NCBI RefSeq assembly: GCF_014697425.1
Contig: NZ_JACJRU010000010.1
Span: 1 to 64,000 of the forward strand
DNA: 64,000 nt
Origin: Nostoc sp. FACHB-110
Lineage (GTDB): Bacteria > Cyanobacteriota > Cyanobacteriia > Cyanobacteriales > Nostocaceae
Direction of reading: 5' to 3'
Shown in pieces: positions 1-9,672 of this stretch. Position numbers and translations under genes: made by a program. The first letter of the stretch is position 1. Each line of letters starts with the position of its first letter. Below the pieces are notes generated by a model. The model was not told the DNA's origin, did no database searches, and saw only the letters and a list, made by a program, of their open reading frames with translations.

Positions 1-92
1 ATTAAAAGGCTTGGATATGGCTTTCGTAACTTTAGTAATTTCAGATTACGCAGTTTATTAAACTGGCACTTTACTATTAACTCTCCATAAAA

Positions 93-1001
93 TTAACCGA
101 AGAACCAGAAAACATTGAACTCAGTTTTTAAAAAATCTATAGCTCTAAATATGCCTATCCGAATTTCATCAAACTTTTCTCTTACTGTACTACCAGGAAG
201 ATTCATAAAAGCCTCTGGATCAGCACTATTCATTACTACAGCAGAACAACATTTGAGCAGTAAATCTGAACCAACTTCTTTGAAGCCAAATGGTTCTAAT
301 TCTTCGCCTAGTTCCTTAAACTTTTCTTGCAAGTCAAAATCTTCACTCCAATTCCATACAGATAAAAGCTGGAAAGTATCTAATTCAACGCCTTGTCGAT
401 TGATTCTCTCAAAAACTGTTGCCACATACTTACGTTCTTCGCTTTCAAACCTTTCCACAGGAATTCGATCTTTTGTAAATCTTTCAACTAAATCATCTAT
501 TTGTTGTGCTAAACTTTCATCTAAATTTCTAGTAATCTGTCTATATTTAGGAGAATCAAATACATATTTTAATGGGAAAAACTTATCAGTGTCATAATTA
601 GTAAAATCTTCTAAATATTGAAACCGAACTGATGCTTCACTATTAAGTTCAAAGAACAAATGTGTCCAATCAGTGCTTTCACCTTCTTCAGCAGTAAGAG
701 AAGTTTGAAATATACCAAAAATAGAAGTTATTCTTTGCTGCCCATCAAGAGCATAATCTATAGGATATTCTGGATCATTTTCAGGAAGTCTATAAGGGCC
801 AAGATTTCTTTCAGTTCGTAGAGGATTTTTAGTTCTCCAAAGTAATACAGATCCAAAAGGAAAACCTTTGTAAATACTATCTATGAAGTAGGCAACTCGA
901 TTGGGTTCCCAAACAAAACCTCTTTGAAAAGATGGAATTCTGATTCTTCCTCTTTCCAAATCATTAATCAAGTCTTTAATAAAGTAATAAGTATCAGCCA
1001 T
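93..1001 (-). CDS. DUF262 (GmrSD/ParB-like) domain protein, short form
   Basis: The N-terminal two thirds match DUF262, the ParB/Srx-like nucleotidase-type domain of GmrSD type IV restriction enzymes. The hallmarks are IPSFQRGFVW near residue 22, a hydrophobic FPFGSVLLW segment, and the DGQQRITSIFGIF motif near residue 86. Larger family members carry a C-terminal HNH (DUF1524) module. This protein is only 302 residues and stops shortly after an EFNVF motif, where homologues normally continue. The DNA beyond the stop has stops in quick succession, so no simple frameshift rescues a longer product. It is probably a truncated or DUF262-only protein. Its place next to a restriction-modification pair fits a role in defence against modified or foreign DNA, but that role is inferred. 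Confidence 0.75.
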   Translation of the reverse strand: MADTYYFIKDLINDLERGRIRIPSFQRGFVWEPNRVAYFIDSIYKGFPFGSVLLWRTKNPLRTERNLGPYRLPENDPEYPIDYALDGQQRITSIFGIFQTSLTAEEGESTDWTHLFFELNSEASVRFQYLEDFTNYDTDKFFPLKYVFDSPKYRQITRNLDESLAQQIDDLVERFTKDRIPVERFESEERKYVATVFERINRQGVELDTFQLLSVWNWSEDFDLQEKFKELGEELEPFGFKEVGSDLLLKCCSAVVMNSADPEAFMNLPGSTVREKFDEIRIGIFRAIDFLKTEFNVFWFFG

Positions 1002-1263
1002 AGATAATTCCCTTATTCACTATGTAATTTTAAGATTTCTAGTAGACTTTCGCACTAAGCTAGCAATTACGGACTAACATTGTACTAGCATGATCGCTGT
1101 TAGGACAGTAAGTAGTAATATTTCGTGGCCAGGATGGACTAGTAGTGGCGTTACGTGTAGACGAGGAGCATCTGGTCGTTAGAAATCGCAGTTTACCTCT
1201 CTACAGAATTTGAGTTACCTTTAAGGGTGCAATGTGGAAACCTATGTACTTAAGGCAAAATGA

Positions 1264-2247
1264 ATGCTTCCGTTTCAAGTAATTACACCTGATATTGCAA
1301 CTCAACAAGGACTGCAACAGGTTTACATGAGTAAACACGGCATACTCTATCAAGGAGACTGTCTGAAACTGCTGTCAGCTTTGCCTGATGAGTCCGTAGA
1401 GCTTGTATTTGCCGATCCACCCTTTAATCTTGGCAAAGAATACGGTGAAGGTGTTAGTGATCGCATGGATGTAGATAAGTATTTAGACTGGTCGCAACAA
1501 TGGTTAAGTGAGTGTGTTCGAGTGCTGAAACCTGGTGGAAGTCTGTTTGTCTTCAACTTGCCTAGATGGTGCATAGAGTATGGTGCTTACCTCAATCGTC
1601 GGGGGATGTGGTTTCGCCATTGGATTGCTTGTAGAATGCCGAAGGCTTTTCCTAGAGGTAAAAGGATGTCTCCTGCTCACTATGGTCTAATTTATCACAC
1701 AAAAGGAGAGCCAGCAGTTTTTAACAAAGTTTATACACCTATTCAAGTTTGTCGGCACTGTGGCGGAGAAATTCGTGACTATGGCGGACATCGAAAGAAG
1801 CTGAATGAAAAAGGTATTAATTTAATGGATGTTTGGGACGCACCAGAAGATGTTTGGAAAGATACAAAAGAAGCTGATTCTACTGAAGTTTTATGGACAT
1901 TAGCAGAAGAAATGTGGACAGATATCCCACCAGTTCGGCATCGTCGGCACAAAAAACGCGTGCCAAATGAACTGGCTCCCATCATGTTAGAACGGATTAT
2001 TGCAATGGCATCGAATCCAGGTCAAATTGTGGTCGATCCATTTGGGGGTTCTGGAACTACATTCTATGCAGCAGAAAAACTACACCGTTACTGGATTGGT
2101 TCAGAAATTGGGGACACAGAACCAGCTGTAGAACGACTAACCAATCTAGCTAATGGGATTGTAGAGCAGTGGGAATCGGCAAGGGGAAGCAAAAAACAGA
2201 AGCAAAAAAACACTGCGTCACAACTGCCAATTCCATTTTCTACATAG
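1264..2247 (+). CDS. Type II DNA methyltransferase (N4-C/N6-A, beta-type motif order), partner of BamHI-like nuclease
   Basis: This is an S-adenosylmethionine-dependent DNA amino-methyltransferase. Catalytic motif IV (FADPPFNLGKEYG, about residue 50) comes before the SAM-binding motif (VVDPFGGSGTT, about residue 258), the order seen in beta-type enzymes. An insert near residue 162 contains a CxxC pair (CRHCGGE). The gene converges on a BamHI-like endonuclease with only three bases between the stop codons, so it is very likely the protective methylase of that system. BamHI itself is protected by N4-cytosine methylation, but DPPF does not distinguish N4-C from N6-A. The chosen start has an AAGG nine bases upstream. 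An internal ATG 63 bases downstream (MSKHGILYQGD) is a credible alternative that would remove a nonconserved leader. Confidence 0.88.
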   Translation: MLPFQVITPDIATQQGLQQVYMSKHGILYQGDCLKLLSALPDESVELVFADPPFNLGKEYGEGVSDRMDVDKYLDWSQQWLSECVRVLKPGGSLFVFNLPRWCIEYGAYLNRRGMWFRHWIACRMPKAFPRGKRMSPAHYGLIYHTKGEPAVFNKVYTPIQVCRHCGGEIRDYGGHRKKLNEKGINLMDVWDAPEDVWKDTKEADSTEVLWTLAEEMWTDIPPVRHRRHKKRVPNELAPIMLERIIAMASNPGQIVVDPFGGSGTTFYAAEKLHRYWIGSEIGDTEPAVERLTNLANGIVEQWESARGSKKQKQKNTASQLPIPFST

Positions 2248-2250
2248 CTT

Positions 2251-2844
2251 TTAGATTAATGCACGACCATCTGTTCCTTTAGTAATCTTTGGTACACTGC
2301 TATCTACTTGGTCGTGTTCAATTACAAAAATTGCTAAAAAACCCTCTTCAATTCTAACTGCTCGCCAAACATCAAAATAAGGTTCTAGCTCTTCATAATT
2401 GCCAATGCGATCAGTTAAATAAGGGTAAAGTTTTCTACTTGGAATTACCAAGGCAGCACCTAGAAAAACACCACGTAGCAACCCAAGAATCATTTTATTA
2501 ACGGCTCGATGGCTTGAGGAAATATTGCCTGTTTCCCACTCAAGAGTAAAAAGATAGTTATCAATAACTTTCGTTGCATCCACCTTTCCAGGTGATTTAG
2601 TTGCATAATTAATGGAAGTTTCCAAACTCCATCCAAATCTATCCCTCAACGCAATCATACAAGCTTCTTTAATAGGCTTGACACCATTACCGTGTTTTGC
2701 TGGATTGATTGTAAAGCTCGATGTATCAGGAGGATGAACGATGAGAGAAATAGCCTCTCTAATTTCAGCCCGAATCATAAACCAATCATTTGATTCTTCA
2801 AAACTTCCAACACTAATCAAAGAAACTTCTTGAACAATTTTCAT
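2251..2844 (-). CDS. BamHI-like type II restriction endonuclease
   Basis: The 197-residue product aligns over most of its length with BamHI (213 residues, as I recall its sequence). Shared blocks include FTIN, NGVxPIKE, EWETGNISSSHR (EFETGNISSAHR in BamHI), NKxxLGL, YLTDRIGNYEELEPYF and PKITKGTDG. The acidic catalytic set is present: D89, E102 and E104 correspond to BamHI D94, E111 and E113, and E75 probably to E77. Segments that carry BamHI's base-specific contacts (TGNISS-HR, TDR and the GxDG near the C-terminus) are also kept, so recognition of GGATCC is a strong prediction. It lies tail to tail with the methyltransferase. No separate controller (C) gene is visible between them. The product is cytoplasmic with no signal peptide. 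Confidence 0.9.
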   Translation of the reverse strand: MKIVQEVSLISVGSFEESNDWFMIRAEIREAISLIVHPPDTSSFTINPAKHGNGVKPIKEACMIALRDRFGWSLETSINYATKSPGKVDATKVIDNYLFTLEWETGNISSSHRAVNKMILGLLRGVFLGAALVIPSRKLYPYLTDRIGNYEELEPYFDVWRAVRIEEGFLAIFVIEHDQVDSSVPKITKGTDGRALI

Positions 2845-3010
2845 ACTGACTACTCACGACTTCGCTACGCAAAAGTAGTACAGTTTTGTGTATTAGTTTT
2901 GAGACTTAAGCTTAGTTTCAATATTATAAAAAATACACCACATATCTTACCTCTAATTGTAAATTAGTGCTTTTAGGATGCCATAAACACACTAATCCTC
3001 AAAATAAAGA

Positions 3011-3060
3011 CTAGAGATTTTCTCGTTCTTGAAAGTGCTGAGTAAAATACTAATCTCTAG
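3011..3060 (-). terminator. Putative terminator downstream of aldolase
   Basis: A perfect nine-base inverted repeat (CTAGAGATT / AATCTCTAG) encloses a 32-base loop. On the minus strand it is followed by TCTTTATTTT. The arms are built from the CTCTAGC/CTAATCT heptamers common in this DNA, so it may be a repeat that happens to act as a terminator. Confidence 0.4.
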
Positions 3061-3080
3061 CCTCTAATCTCTACAGTTTT

Positions 3081-4163
3081 CTAAGCTATGGTTACATCTG
3101 GCGATAAGTAAACATCTTGAATGGCGTGAAATAGTTTCACTCCTTCTTCAAAGGGACGTTGAAAAGCTTTTCGTCCAGAAATTAAACCTGTACCACCAGC
3201 GCGTTTATTAATTACGGCGGTGCGAACTGCTTCAGCAAAATCACTTTTACCGGATGCACCACCAGAATTGATTAGTCCAGCGCGTCCACAGTAGCAATTT
3301 AGCACTTGATAACGAGTTAAATCGATGGGATGATCGGTTGTTAAATCTGTATAAACTTGCTCATGAGTTTTGCCGTAACTTTTGCCTGTAGCTTTGACAA
3401 CTGCGCCATAACCATTGTTACATTCGGGCAGTTTTTGTTTAATAATATCGGCTTCTATTGTCACGCCTAAATGATTGGCTTGGCCAGTTAAATCAGCAGC
3501 CAGGTGATAATCTTTGTCTTGTTTGAAAGCATTATTACGCAAATAGCACCAAAGAATTGTCGCCATTCCTAATTCATGGGCGCGTTTAAAAGCATGACTG
3601 ATTTCTTGAATTTGTCTGGTCGATTGTTCAGAACCAAAATAAATTGTTGCGCCTACTGCAACCGCACCTAAATTCCAAGCTTGTTCGACACTTGCAAACA
3701 ATACTTGATCAAATTGATTGGGAAAAGTTAATAGTTCGTTGTGATTGATTTTGGCAATGAAGGGAATTTTGTGAGCATATTTACGTGAAACACTGCCTAA
3801 TACTCCTAAAGTTGTAGCAACAGCATTACACTCACCAGCTATTGCTAATTTAATAATATTTTCAGGATCAAAGTAAATCGGATTGGGTGCAAAAGAAGCC
3901 CCAGCTGAGTGTTCAATGCCTTGATCAACTGGCAAAATTGAGAGATAGCCAGTGTTTGCTAGGCGACCTGTAGAATAAATTTGTTGTAGGTTTCGTAATA
4001 CTTGCGGATTACGATCGCTATTAAGCCAGACTCTATCAATAAAGTCTGGCCCTGGTAAATGCAATAAATTTTGAGAAACCTTGGCTTTGTAAGTTAGCAA
4101 ATCTTCCGCTTCTTTACCCAACCATGATTCGATAGAATTAGCCTCTACTAATGTAGTAGCCAT
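3081..4163 (-). CDS. fbaB: Class I fructose-bisphosphate aldolase (FbaB/DhnA type)
   Basis: This enzyme reversibly cleaves fructose-1,6-bisphosphate into dihydroxyacetone phosphate and glyceraldehyde-3-phosphate in glycolysis, gluconeogenesis and the Calvin cycle. It matches the DhnA/FbaB family: [14 protein letters not shown] near residue 80, [20 protein letters not shown], and [11 protein letters not shown], which holds the likely Schiff-base lysine, followed by GGASGKSD, the phosphate-binding region. The product is about 360 residues and complete. I start it at the ATG encoding MATTLVEAN because GAGG sits about nine bases upstream; an in-frame start eight codons earlier lacks such a site. 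It appears to be monocistronic, with 450 bases to the nearest upstream gene. Confidence 0.92.
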   Translation of the reverse strand: MATTLVEANSIESWLGKEAEDLLTYKAKVSQNLLHLPGPDFIDRVWLNSDRNPQVLRNLQQIYSTGRLANTGYLSILPVDQGIEHSAGASFAPNPIYFDPENIIKLAIAGECNAVATTLGVLGSVSRKYAHKIPFIAKINHNELLTFPNQFDQVLFASVEQAWNLGAVAVGATIYFGSEQSTRQIQEISHAFKRAHELGMATILWCYLRNNAFKQDKDYHLAADLTGQANHLGVTIEADIIKQKLPECNNGYGAVVKATGKSYGKTHEQVYTDLTTDHPIDLTRYQVLNCYCGRAGLINSGGASGKSDFAEAVRTAVINKRAGGTGLISGRKAFQRPFEEGVKLFHAIQDVYLSPDVTIA

Positions 4164-4187
4164 AATATTTGCCTCAATCTTGAGCAA

Positions 4188-4611
4188 GTGATTTTGCTTT
4201 TACGATAGCATTCTTAATCTTTCTCTATCAAAAATCTTACTATCTCAGACAAAAATTAATTTATTTATCAATCAAAATAGCTTGTTTTGAATAAAAAAAC
4301 ATATCAGTAAAGACAGATAAACACTGATATAACATCTAGTGTTTATCCGCGCTCATTAACTAATTTAAGTAGGATTTTGCCGATAGTTTATCTTAAAATT
4401 ATTTTTGCTAATGGTTGATATATCAAAAGATATAAAAATTTATCAATATATAGCTATATTTTTATCAGCAGATTATTTTAGCATCTATCCATAGATAGAA
4501 ATTTATTATTTAAGCAATAAGTTGTAGCCTTCTAAAGGTAACAGGTAAGAGACTAAGTATTGTTGATGACTTATTGGCAGCAGATATTCCTAAAAAGGCT
4601 TAAGTCAAAAG
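4188..4611. other. Intergenic region upstream of aldolase
   Basis: AT-rich DNA of about 420 bases between the cysteine desulfurase stop and the aldolase start, both read on the minus strand. It must hold the aldolase promoter. I see no convincing small gene, regulatory palindrome or terminator. Confidence 0.5.
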
Positions 4612-5784
4612 CTATTTTTCAACTAGAATTTTTTGCTTGCGTAAACTTTGAATGGTAGCGATCGCCGATTTTGCTACTATATCAATTTCTTGGCTAGTGT
4701 TAAACCGCCCTATGCCAAAGCGCACGGAAGCGTAAGCTAACTGCTCAGGATGTCCCAAGGCGGTGAGAACATAGGAAGGTGCGGTAACTGCTGAGGAACA
4801 AGCAGAACCAGATGATACTGCCATTACTGGTTGCAGTCCGAGAGTTAGTGCTGCACCATCAACTCCTTCAACGCTAATATTCAAATTTCCTGGGAGTCGT
4901 TGCGTTGGGTGTCCGTTGAGGTGAATTCCTTCTAACTGTGATAATTGTGTCCACAAATTTTGTCTGAGTTGGTTAAGGCGTGGGGTTTCGGTTGCTTGTT
5001 CTGCTAAAGCAATTTCTACAGCTTTACCAAAACCAACAATTTGCGGCGCGTACAAAGTTCCCGAACGCATTCCCCTCTCGTGTCCGCCGCCATGTTGCTG
5101 CGGTGCAAGTTGAACTCTGGGGTTGCGCCTACGGACATACAATGCACCGATACCTTTTGGCCCGTAGACTTTATGGGCAGTCAGCGACATTAAATCAATG
5201 TTCATTGTCTGCACATCTAAGGGTATTTTACCGATAGCTTGGGCGGCATCTGTATGGAAAATTATATTGCGATCGCGGCAAATTTTCCCAATTTCTGCTA
5301 TCGGTTGTAAAACGCCGATTTCGTTATTCGCCGCCATCACGGATACTAAAATCGTATCTGGACGACAGGCTGTTTCTAATTGGGTTAAATTAATTATTCC
5401 GTCTTGTTTTACTGGTAAGATGGTAATTTCAAAACCCAGCGTTTTCAAATACTCGCAAGGGTCTAAAACTGCTTTATGTTCGGTCGCTACAGTAATAATA
5501 TGCTGACCTTTTTGAAAATAAGCTTCAGCTATACCTTTAATTGCTAAATTATTTGATTCTGTTGCACCACTTGTAAAAACAATTTCTTCGGGTGTGGCGT
5601 TAATGGCTGCTGCTAATATTTCTCGTGTTTGTTTGACAGCCGCTTCTGCTTCCCAACCATAAACATGACTAATACTAGCAGGATTGCCAAACTTTTCGGT
5701 GAAATAGGGCAACATTGCTGCTAATACTCTTTCGTCTAGAGGTGTAGTAGCATGGCAATCAAGATAGATAGGACGATTAGACAT
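4612..5784 (-). CDS. Cysteine desulfurase, NifS/IscS family
   Basis: A PLP-dependent enzyme that converts L-cysteine to L-alanine and passes the sulfur as a persulfide to Fe-S cluster and thiocofactor assembly. The fold-type I signature is complete: YLDCHATTP at the N-terminus, EIVFTSGATESNN near 67, the PLP lysine K205 in LTAHKVYGPKG, and the catalytic cysteine C329 in SSGSACSS. At 390 residues it has the normal length. No nif genes lie nearby, so a housekeeping IscS-like role is as likely as NifS. The next gene upstream on the same strand ends three bases before this start, suggesting a two-gene transcript. Confidence 0.93.
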   Translation of the reverse strand: MSNRPIYLDCHATTPLDERVLAAMLPYFTEKFGNPASISHVYGWEAEAAVKQTREILAAAINATPEEIVFTSGATESNNLAIKGIAEAYFQKGQHIITVATEHKAVLDPCEYLKTLGFEITILPVKQDGIINLTQLETACRPDTILVSVMAANNEIGVLQPIAEIGKICRDRNIIFHTDAAQAIGKIPLDVQTMNIDLMSLTAHKVYGPKGIGALYVRRRNPRVQLAPQQHGGGHERGMRSGTLYAPQIVGFGKAVEIALAEQATETPRLNQLRQNLWTQLSQLEGIHLNGHPTQRLPGNLNISVEGVDGAALTLGLQPVMAVSSGSACSSAVTAPSYVLTALGHPEQLAYASVRFGIGRFNTSQEIDIVAKSAIATIQSLRKQKILVEK

Positions 5785-5787
5785 ACA

Positions 5788-6414
5788 TTAAGTTAAAACT
5801 TGACTGATTTTTTTTAATATTTGCAGAACTATATATAACTCATTTTCTCGCCTAGATAAAGTAAATTTATCAGACAAAGCATATTGAGGTTGATCTTGTT
5901 TTATTAGCTTGATAAATTGAAAATCTTCACCATTGCTTACAAGTCCAAACAAAGGCTTCTCTGTATTGGGACTACCCAACATATACACTAAAGCCTGGGG
6001 AATTGCTTCTAGAAGAGATAAACTTGCTCTTTTAGATTCTATTACCAACAGCCAGAATTGTTCTTGAATTACCAAGACATCAATTCTGCCTCTGACAATT
6101 TCTTCTGCATTTTCAACTGCAATTTCTACAGACTCTTCAGTGGCGATCGCAAATGGCTCACGATAAAATCCTGCTAAGTCTAATAGAGGTGACAGTATCA
6201 CCATTTTGACAGCATTTTCTAAAATTGGTGGACGTTTAACTAAACTTAAAAAATTAGATTTTACTCTATCCAAATCTTGTTTTTGTAAAGTTGTAACTTC
6301 CGGTAAATCCTCCAGCCATTCGTGGAAAAATCTTTCATTTTCTGAGATTTTTAGACTAAATCTTTCCTCTAAATAGGCAATTCCAATATTTTGAGCTTGA
6401 ACGACTTGAACCAT
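5788..6414 (-). CDS. HsdR-N-like PD-(D/E)XK nuclease-fold protein
   Basis: A 208-residue protein of the type I restriction enzyme R N-terminal-like group that is frequent in cyanobacteria. The nuclease core is readable as EEIVRGRIDVLVI, then FWLLVIESKRA (the D...ExK triad), then LLEAIPQALVYML. The N-terminal half is helical with no recognisable helicase; no HsdM, HsdS or full HsdR is nearby, so it is not a type I restriction system. Its biological role is unknown. The stop lies three bases from the cysteine desulfurase start, which suggests cotranscription but not a shared function. Confidence 0.7.
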   Translation of the reverse strand: MVQVVQAQNIGIAYLEERFSLKISENERFFHEWLEDLPEVTTLQKQDLDRVKSNFLSLVKRPPILENAVKMVILSPLLDLAGFYREPFAIATEESVEIAVENAEEIVRGRIDVLVIQEQFWLLVIESKRASLSLLEAIPQALVYMLGSPNTEKPLFGLVSNGEDFQFIKLIKQDQPQYALSDKFTLSRRENELYIVLQILKKISQVLT

Positions 6415-6457
6415 ATAAGTATCATGAATGTGAATTAATTCTGCTCCAACTCAACTC

Positions 6458-7198
6458 TTAATCTAAAGTATCTGGATCTATTCCCAAGGCTCTTAACTGT
6501 TCTGCTAGTTGTTGAGCGCGTTTTGCTTCTTGTTGGGCCAGCCTTACGGCTTGTTGCGCTTGTTGTTGTGCTAACTCAGCAAGTTGTTGTGCTTGCTTAA
6601 TTTGTTCTTCAGGTGTGGGATATCTTTTTCCTTCTTCGTCATACCAATAAAGCCATTCTCTGGTTACACCGCAGTAATTTCCCCGTTCGCAACCAATTCC
6701 TAAACCAATTTCGCTTAACCAAACAGGATTACCTGATTGTAGTTGATATTTACCATTCACTAACTTATATACTTCTAAGCGAGGTTTGCGACGACGGCGA
6801 GAAGAGTAAATTACATAATAAAGTATGCCCAATGCCTCGTATTCGTTTAACTTCTGGCTGTATTCTTTGCGATAGTTTTGCGAAACTACTTCTAACACCA
6901 AAGTTGGGATCACATTTTCATCCCACAGCACATAGCTAGGACGCAGTTCTTCATCATAAAACCTTTCTACACCCAAACTCAAAAACCCATCTGGGACAAT
7001 GGGCGGTTCATCAGGGTGATAATAAATACCCATGTCTACCCCAAAGAACCAATCCATACGTTCTGACCAAAGTATTAACAGAATTGCCTTCAGCAACCCT
7101 GGTATTAATTCTTGCAGTTCATTATCCACAGGTGTATCATCAGAGTCTGGTAGTTCCTCACCAGAGGGCAAGTATCTCGGTAAGTTGTACTCTAACAT
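6458..7198 (-). CDS. Uma2-family (DUF820) putative endonuclease with coiled-coil tail
   Basis: The Uma2 (DUF820) family of PD-(D/E)XK-fold proteins is massively expanded in cyanobacteria and its function is unproven. Visible hallmarks are IVPDGFLSLG (the conserved Asp), VIPTLVLEVVSQNYRKEY (the ExxS/xxK part) and KLNEYEALGILYYVIY. The last 40 residues are a Q/A/E-rich coiled coil built on AQQ-type repeats, common in this family. The start at MLEYNLP is the only ATG; the reading frame extends five codons upstream to a TTG. It may be cotranscribed with the HsdR-N-like gene 44 bases downstream. Confidence 0.85.
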   Translation of the reverse strand: MLEYNLPRYLPSGEELPDSDDTPVDNELQELIPGLLKAILLILWSERMDWFFGVDMGIYYHPDEPPIVPDGFLSLGVERFYDEELRPSYVLWDENVIPTLVLEVVSQNYRKEYSQKLNEYEALGILYYVIYSSRRRRKPRLEVYKLVNGKYQLQSGNPVWLSEIGLGIGCERGNYCGVTREWLYWYDEEGKRYPTPEEQIKQAQQLAELAQQQAQQAVRLAQQEAKRAQQLAEQLRALGIDPDTLD

Positions 7199-7332
7199 GG
7201 CTGGTTTCCCCAAAACTTACGGACACTAGGCTTTAGTTTATGACTCTATTCACGCCCATATCCTCACCAGAATTATAGCGGTTGCCAATTAACAGGCGAT
7301 AGGTGATGGGGTTATATATGTCAGTCGCAGAT

Positions 7333-7374
7333 AAAAAAGTTAAATCCCCAACTTTTTTATCAGTTAGGGATTTA
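7333..7374 (-). terminator. Rho-independent terminator of ccs1
   Basis: On the minus strand, a TAAATCCC / GGGATTTA stem is followed by AACTTTTTT, just beyond the ccs1 stop. A second overlapping inverted repeat (AAAAAAGTT / AACTTTTTT) gives a symmetric alternative fold. Confidence 0.7.
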
Positions 7375-7394
7375 AACAATGTATCAGTGCAAAT

Positions 7395-8774
7395 TTAAAC
7401 TAGTGCGGTTGATTTCTTACTTAACCCTTCCAAAATTTCTAATACTTCTTTTTCAAAAGCAACTTGGGCGCGATTGGTTTTACCGCCAACATACAAGCGC
7501 TCGCCTTTTTGTAATGCCCAAATTTGTGAATGAGAAAAGTAACTCATGACTACACCAGCCATCAAAATAGCGAACCCTGCATACACTAATGGTATTCCTG
7601 GGTCTGACTTAATTTGTAAGCCTGTACTACCAATTACTTCAACAATTTTTAAGTTTGTATTGTTGATTTTAGTAGACATTCCAGACCGCACAGTATCTAT
7701 TAGCTGACCTTTGGCATCATAAATTAATACCATGCCTTGCAAGTCTTTAGCAATTAAAGATACACCCTCGCTTAAATCGGGTTTAGTGGGAATCCAAGTA
7801 CCCCAAATTCGCCCTTTATTTTGGGTGTCCAATTGCGCCATTGGTATCTGGAAAACAGGACTGTTGTTAAATTGGAATTTAACAGCTGCTACTCCCCAAT
7901 CAGTTTGATAAAAAGTTACGCCATGATAACGCAGAGGTTGGTTCACAAAAATCTTTTTGTGGTCAACTTCTTTGCCTTCATCATCCAAAACAGATAAATC
8001 TGAATAAAATTGGTCAATACCACCAGAAGGTGTATAGTCAATCCAAAATCTATTGACTTTTACTGCCCAATTTTTTAAATCTTTGCCATCTGCCCAAGGG
8101 CCTGCATCAATAATGTTTTGGACTTGAAATGTATTACCACTAGCTATCATTTCTTGGGCGACAAATCCTGTCATTGCTCCCCAAATTCCGCCCAAAAGAA
8201 TCGTGACAATCCCAATATGAACAATAATGGGGCCGATGCGTCCAACTATTCCCTTACGGGCGTAAAGTATATTATCTTTATCTTGTTCTTGAAATATTTT
8301 ATAACGACGAGTTTTTAATATTTCAGTTAGAGAATTTAAAGCAGCTGTATCTAATTCTGCACTTAAAGCTAATTTTTGAAATTGTCGAGGTTCTTCGTAA
8401 TATTTCCAACGTTGGGCAGCTTTTAAAGCTGGTAACTGACGGGTAAAAGTACAAGCTGTCAAGCTAGTACCAAATAAGATTAGCAACGATAAAAACCACC
8501 AAGTCCGGTATACATGGTCTAAACCAACTACTTGAATTACCTTCCACGAGAGAAAGCCAAATAAAGCTGGGTGTTCTGGGTAGTTAGCTTGATAAAATGC
8601 AGGTGATTGACCTTGTTCAATGACAGTACCACTGACACTGAATAAGGCAATGATTAATAGTAAAGCGATCGCCAGTCGCAAATCTGTCAGTACAGGTAAA
8701 ATTTCCCGTCTGAGGATTCGCCAAGGTGCTAACAACCAGTTTGATTGTGTAGACGTTGAGTTATCTAAAGTCAT
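7395..8774 (-). CDS. ccs1: Cytochrome c biogenesis protein Ccs1 (ResB/CcsB)
   Basis: A membrane component of system II cytochrome c maturation. With CcsA it forms the haem delivery and ligation complex for c-type cytochromes such as c6 and f in the thylakoid. The 459 residues show the ResB layout: an N-terminal [27 protein letters not shown] helix, a second helix [22 protein letters not shown], a third near 185 ([19 protein letters not shown]), a large lumenal domain, and a final helix ([20 protein letters not shown]). The gene starts three bases after the ccdA stop, so the two are clearly an operon. ccsA is not in this window. Confidence 0.95.
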   Translation of the reverse strand: MTLDNSTSTQSNWLLAPWRILRREILPVLTDLRLAIALLLIIALFSVSGTVIEQGQSPAFYQANYPEHPALFGFLSWKVIQVVGLDHVYRTWWFLSLLILFGTSLTACTFTRQLPALKAAQRWKYYEEPRQFQKLALSAELDTAALNSLTEILKTRRYKIFQEQDKDNILYARKGIVGRIGPIIVHIGIVTILLGGIWGAMTGFVAQEMIASGNTFQVQNIIDAGPWADGKDLKNWAVKVNRFWIDYTPSGGIDQFYSDLSVLDDEGKEVDHKKIFVNQPLRYHGVTFYQTDWGVAAVKFQFNNSPVFQIPMAQLDTQNKGRIWGTWIPTKPDLSEGVSLIAKDLQGMVLIYDAKGQLIDTVRSGMSTKINNTNLKIVEVIGSTGLQIKSDPGIPLVYAGFAILMAGVVMSYFSHSQIWALQKGERLYVGGKTNRAQVAFEKEVLEILEGLSKKSTALV

Positions 8775-8777
8775 CGG

Positions 8778-9518
8778 TTAAAAACTGCCAAAGGGAATGC
8801 GAGAAATTAAAGAAAATACACCAAATCCTACCAATAGCGCACCACTGACTGGGTTAATCCAACCAGACCAGCGACGCAACTCCAGCAGTTTTTTGATTGC
8901 CGCGGTAAAAGTACCTGCCAAAATTAATGGTGCTACATAACCGGCTGTATATGAAAGTAGCAACACAGCACCTAAGATTAAGTCTTGTGTATTAGCGACC
9001 CATCCCAGCAAACTAGCTAAAACAGGGGTGCTACAAGGTGATGCAACTAAACCAAAGGTTAAACCAATGGAATAGGAACGAACTCCTGGCGGTAAATCTG
9101 AAGAAATCCAGTTGGTTTCGCCTAAAGATGGAAATTGTAGTGGTAAAGCTTCTAATAAATTCAGCCCCATCAAAATAGCAACGATACTGACGATTATCGG
9201 CAAGCCTACACCAATTTGACCGTAGACTTTGCCCACTAAAGCAGCGATGACACCCATTCCGGCCAAGGTTGTGGCTAATCCTAAAGCAAACCATGTTGAC
9301 TGGACGGCGGCTTGCAGACGGCTTTTCGTTTCGTAACCGCCAATGTAACCAATAGTAATTGGCAGCATCGACAGCATACAAGGCGTAAGGCTGGTCAGTA
9401 AACCAGCCGCAAAAATTATGCCAACACTTAACAAACTGAGGTGTGTAAGTTGGTTTGTCACAAGGGCGTTGGCAAATTGTTCGAGTTCGTAAATTCGAGT
9501 TTGCAGAATCTCCAACAT
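8778..9518 (-). CDS. ccdA: Cytochrome c biogenesis protein CcdA (thiol-disulfide transporter)
   Basis: A polytopic membrane protein that carries reducing equivalents across the membrane to keep apocytochrome c haem-binding cysteines reduced. About six hydrophobic helices are visible. The two functional cysteines are in the expected contexts: TSLTPCMLSMLPI near residue 45 and GLVASPCSTPVLASLLGW near residue 160. Length (246) is normal. It is first in the ccdA-ccs1 operon and divergent from the DUF202 gene, sharing a 150-base promoter region. Confidence 0.95.
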   Translation of the reverse strand: MLEILQTRIYELEQFANALVTNQLTHLSLLSVGIIFAAGLLTSLTPCMLSMLPITIGYIGGYETKSRLQAAVQSTWFALGLATTLAGMGVIAALVGKVYGQIGVGLPIIVSIVAILMGLNLLEALPLQFPSLGETNWISSDLPPGVRSYSIGLTFGLVASPCSTPVLASLLGWVANTQDLILGAVLLLSYTAGYVAPLILAGTFTAAIKKLLELRRWSGWINPVSGALLVGFGVFSLISRIPFGSF

Positions 9519-9672
9519 GAGTTGTTTTGGTGTGAGAAATGCTTGAACTGCTTGAATTTTAGCTTACAAAGAAAGGCAAGGGGCAGGAGGTAGGAGGGGA
9601 AAATAAAGATTTCTTATTGTCTTTTCCGTACTGTTGTACTGTTCTATTGTGAGTAGGGGAGAGGAACTACTC

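Noticed and set aside
5788..6414. A type I restriction system
   Set aside because: Only an HsdR N-terminal-like nuclease fold is present; no HsdM, HsdS or helicase.
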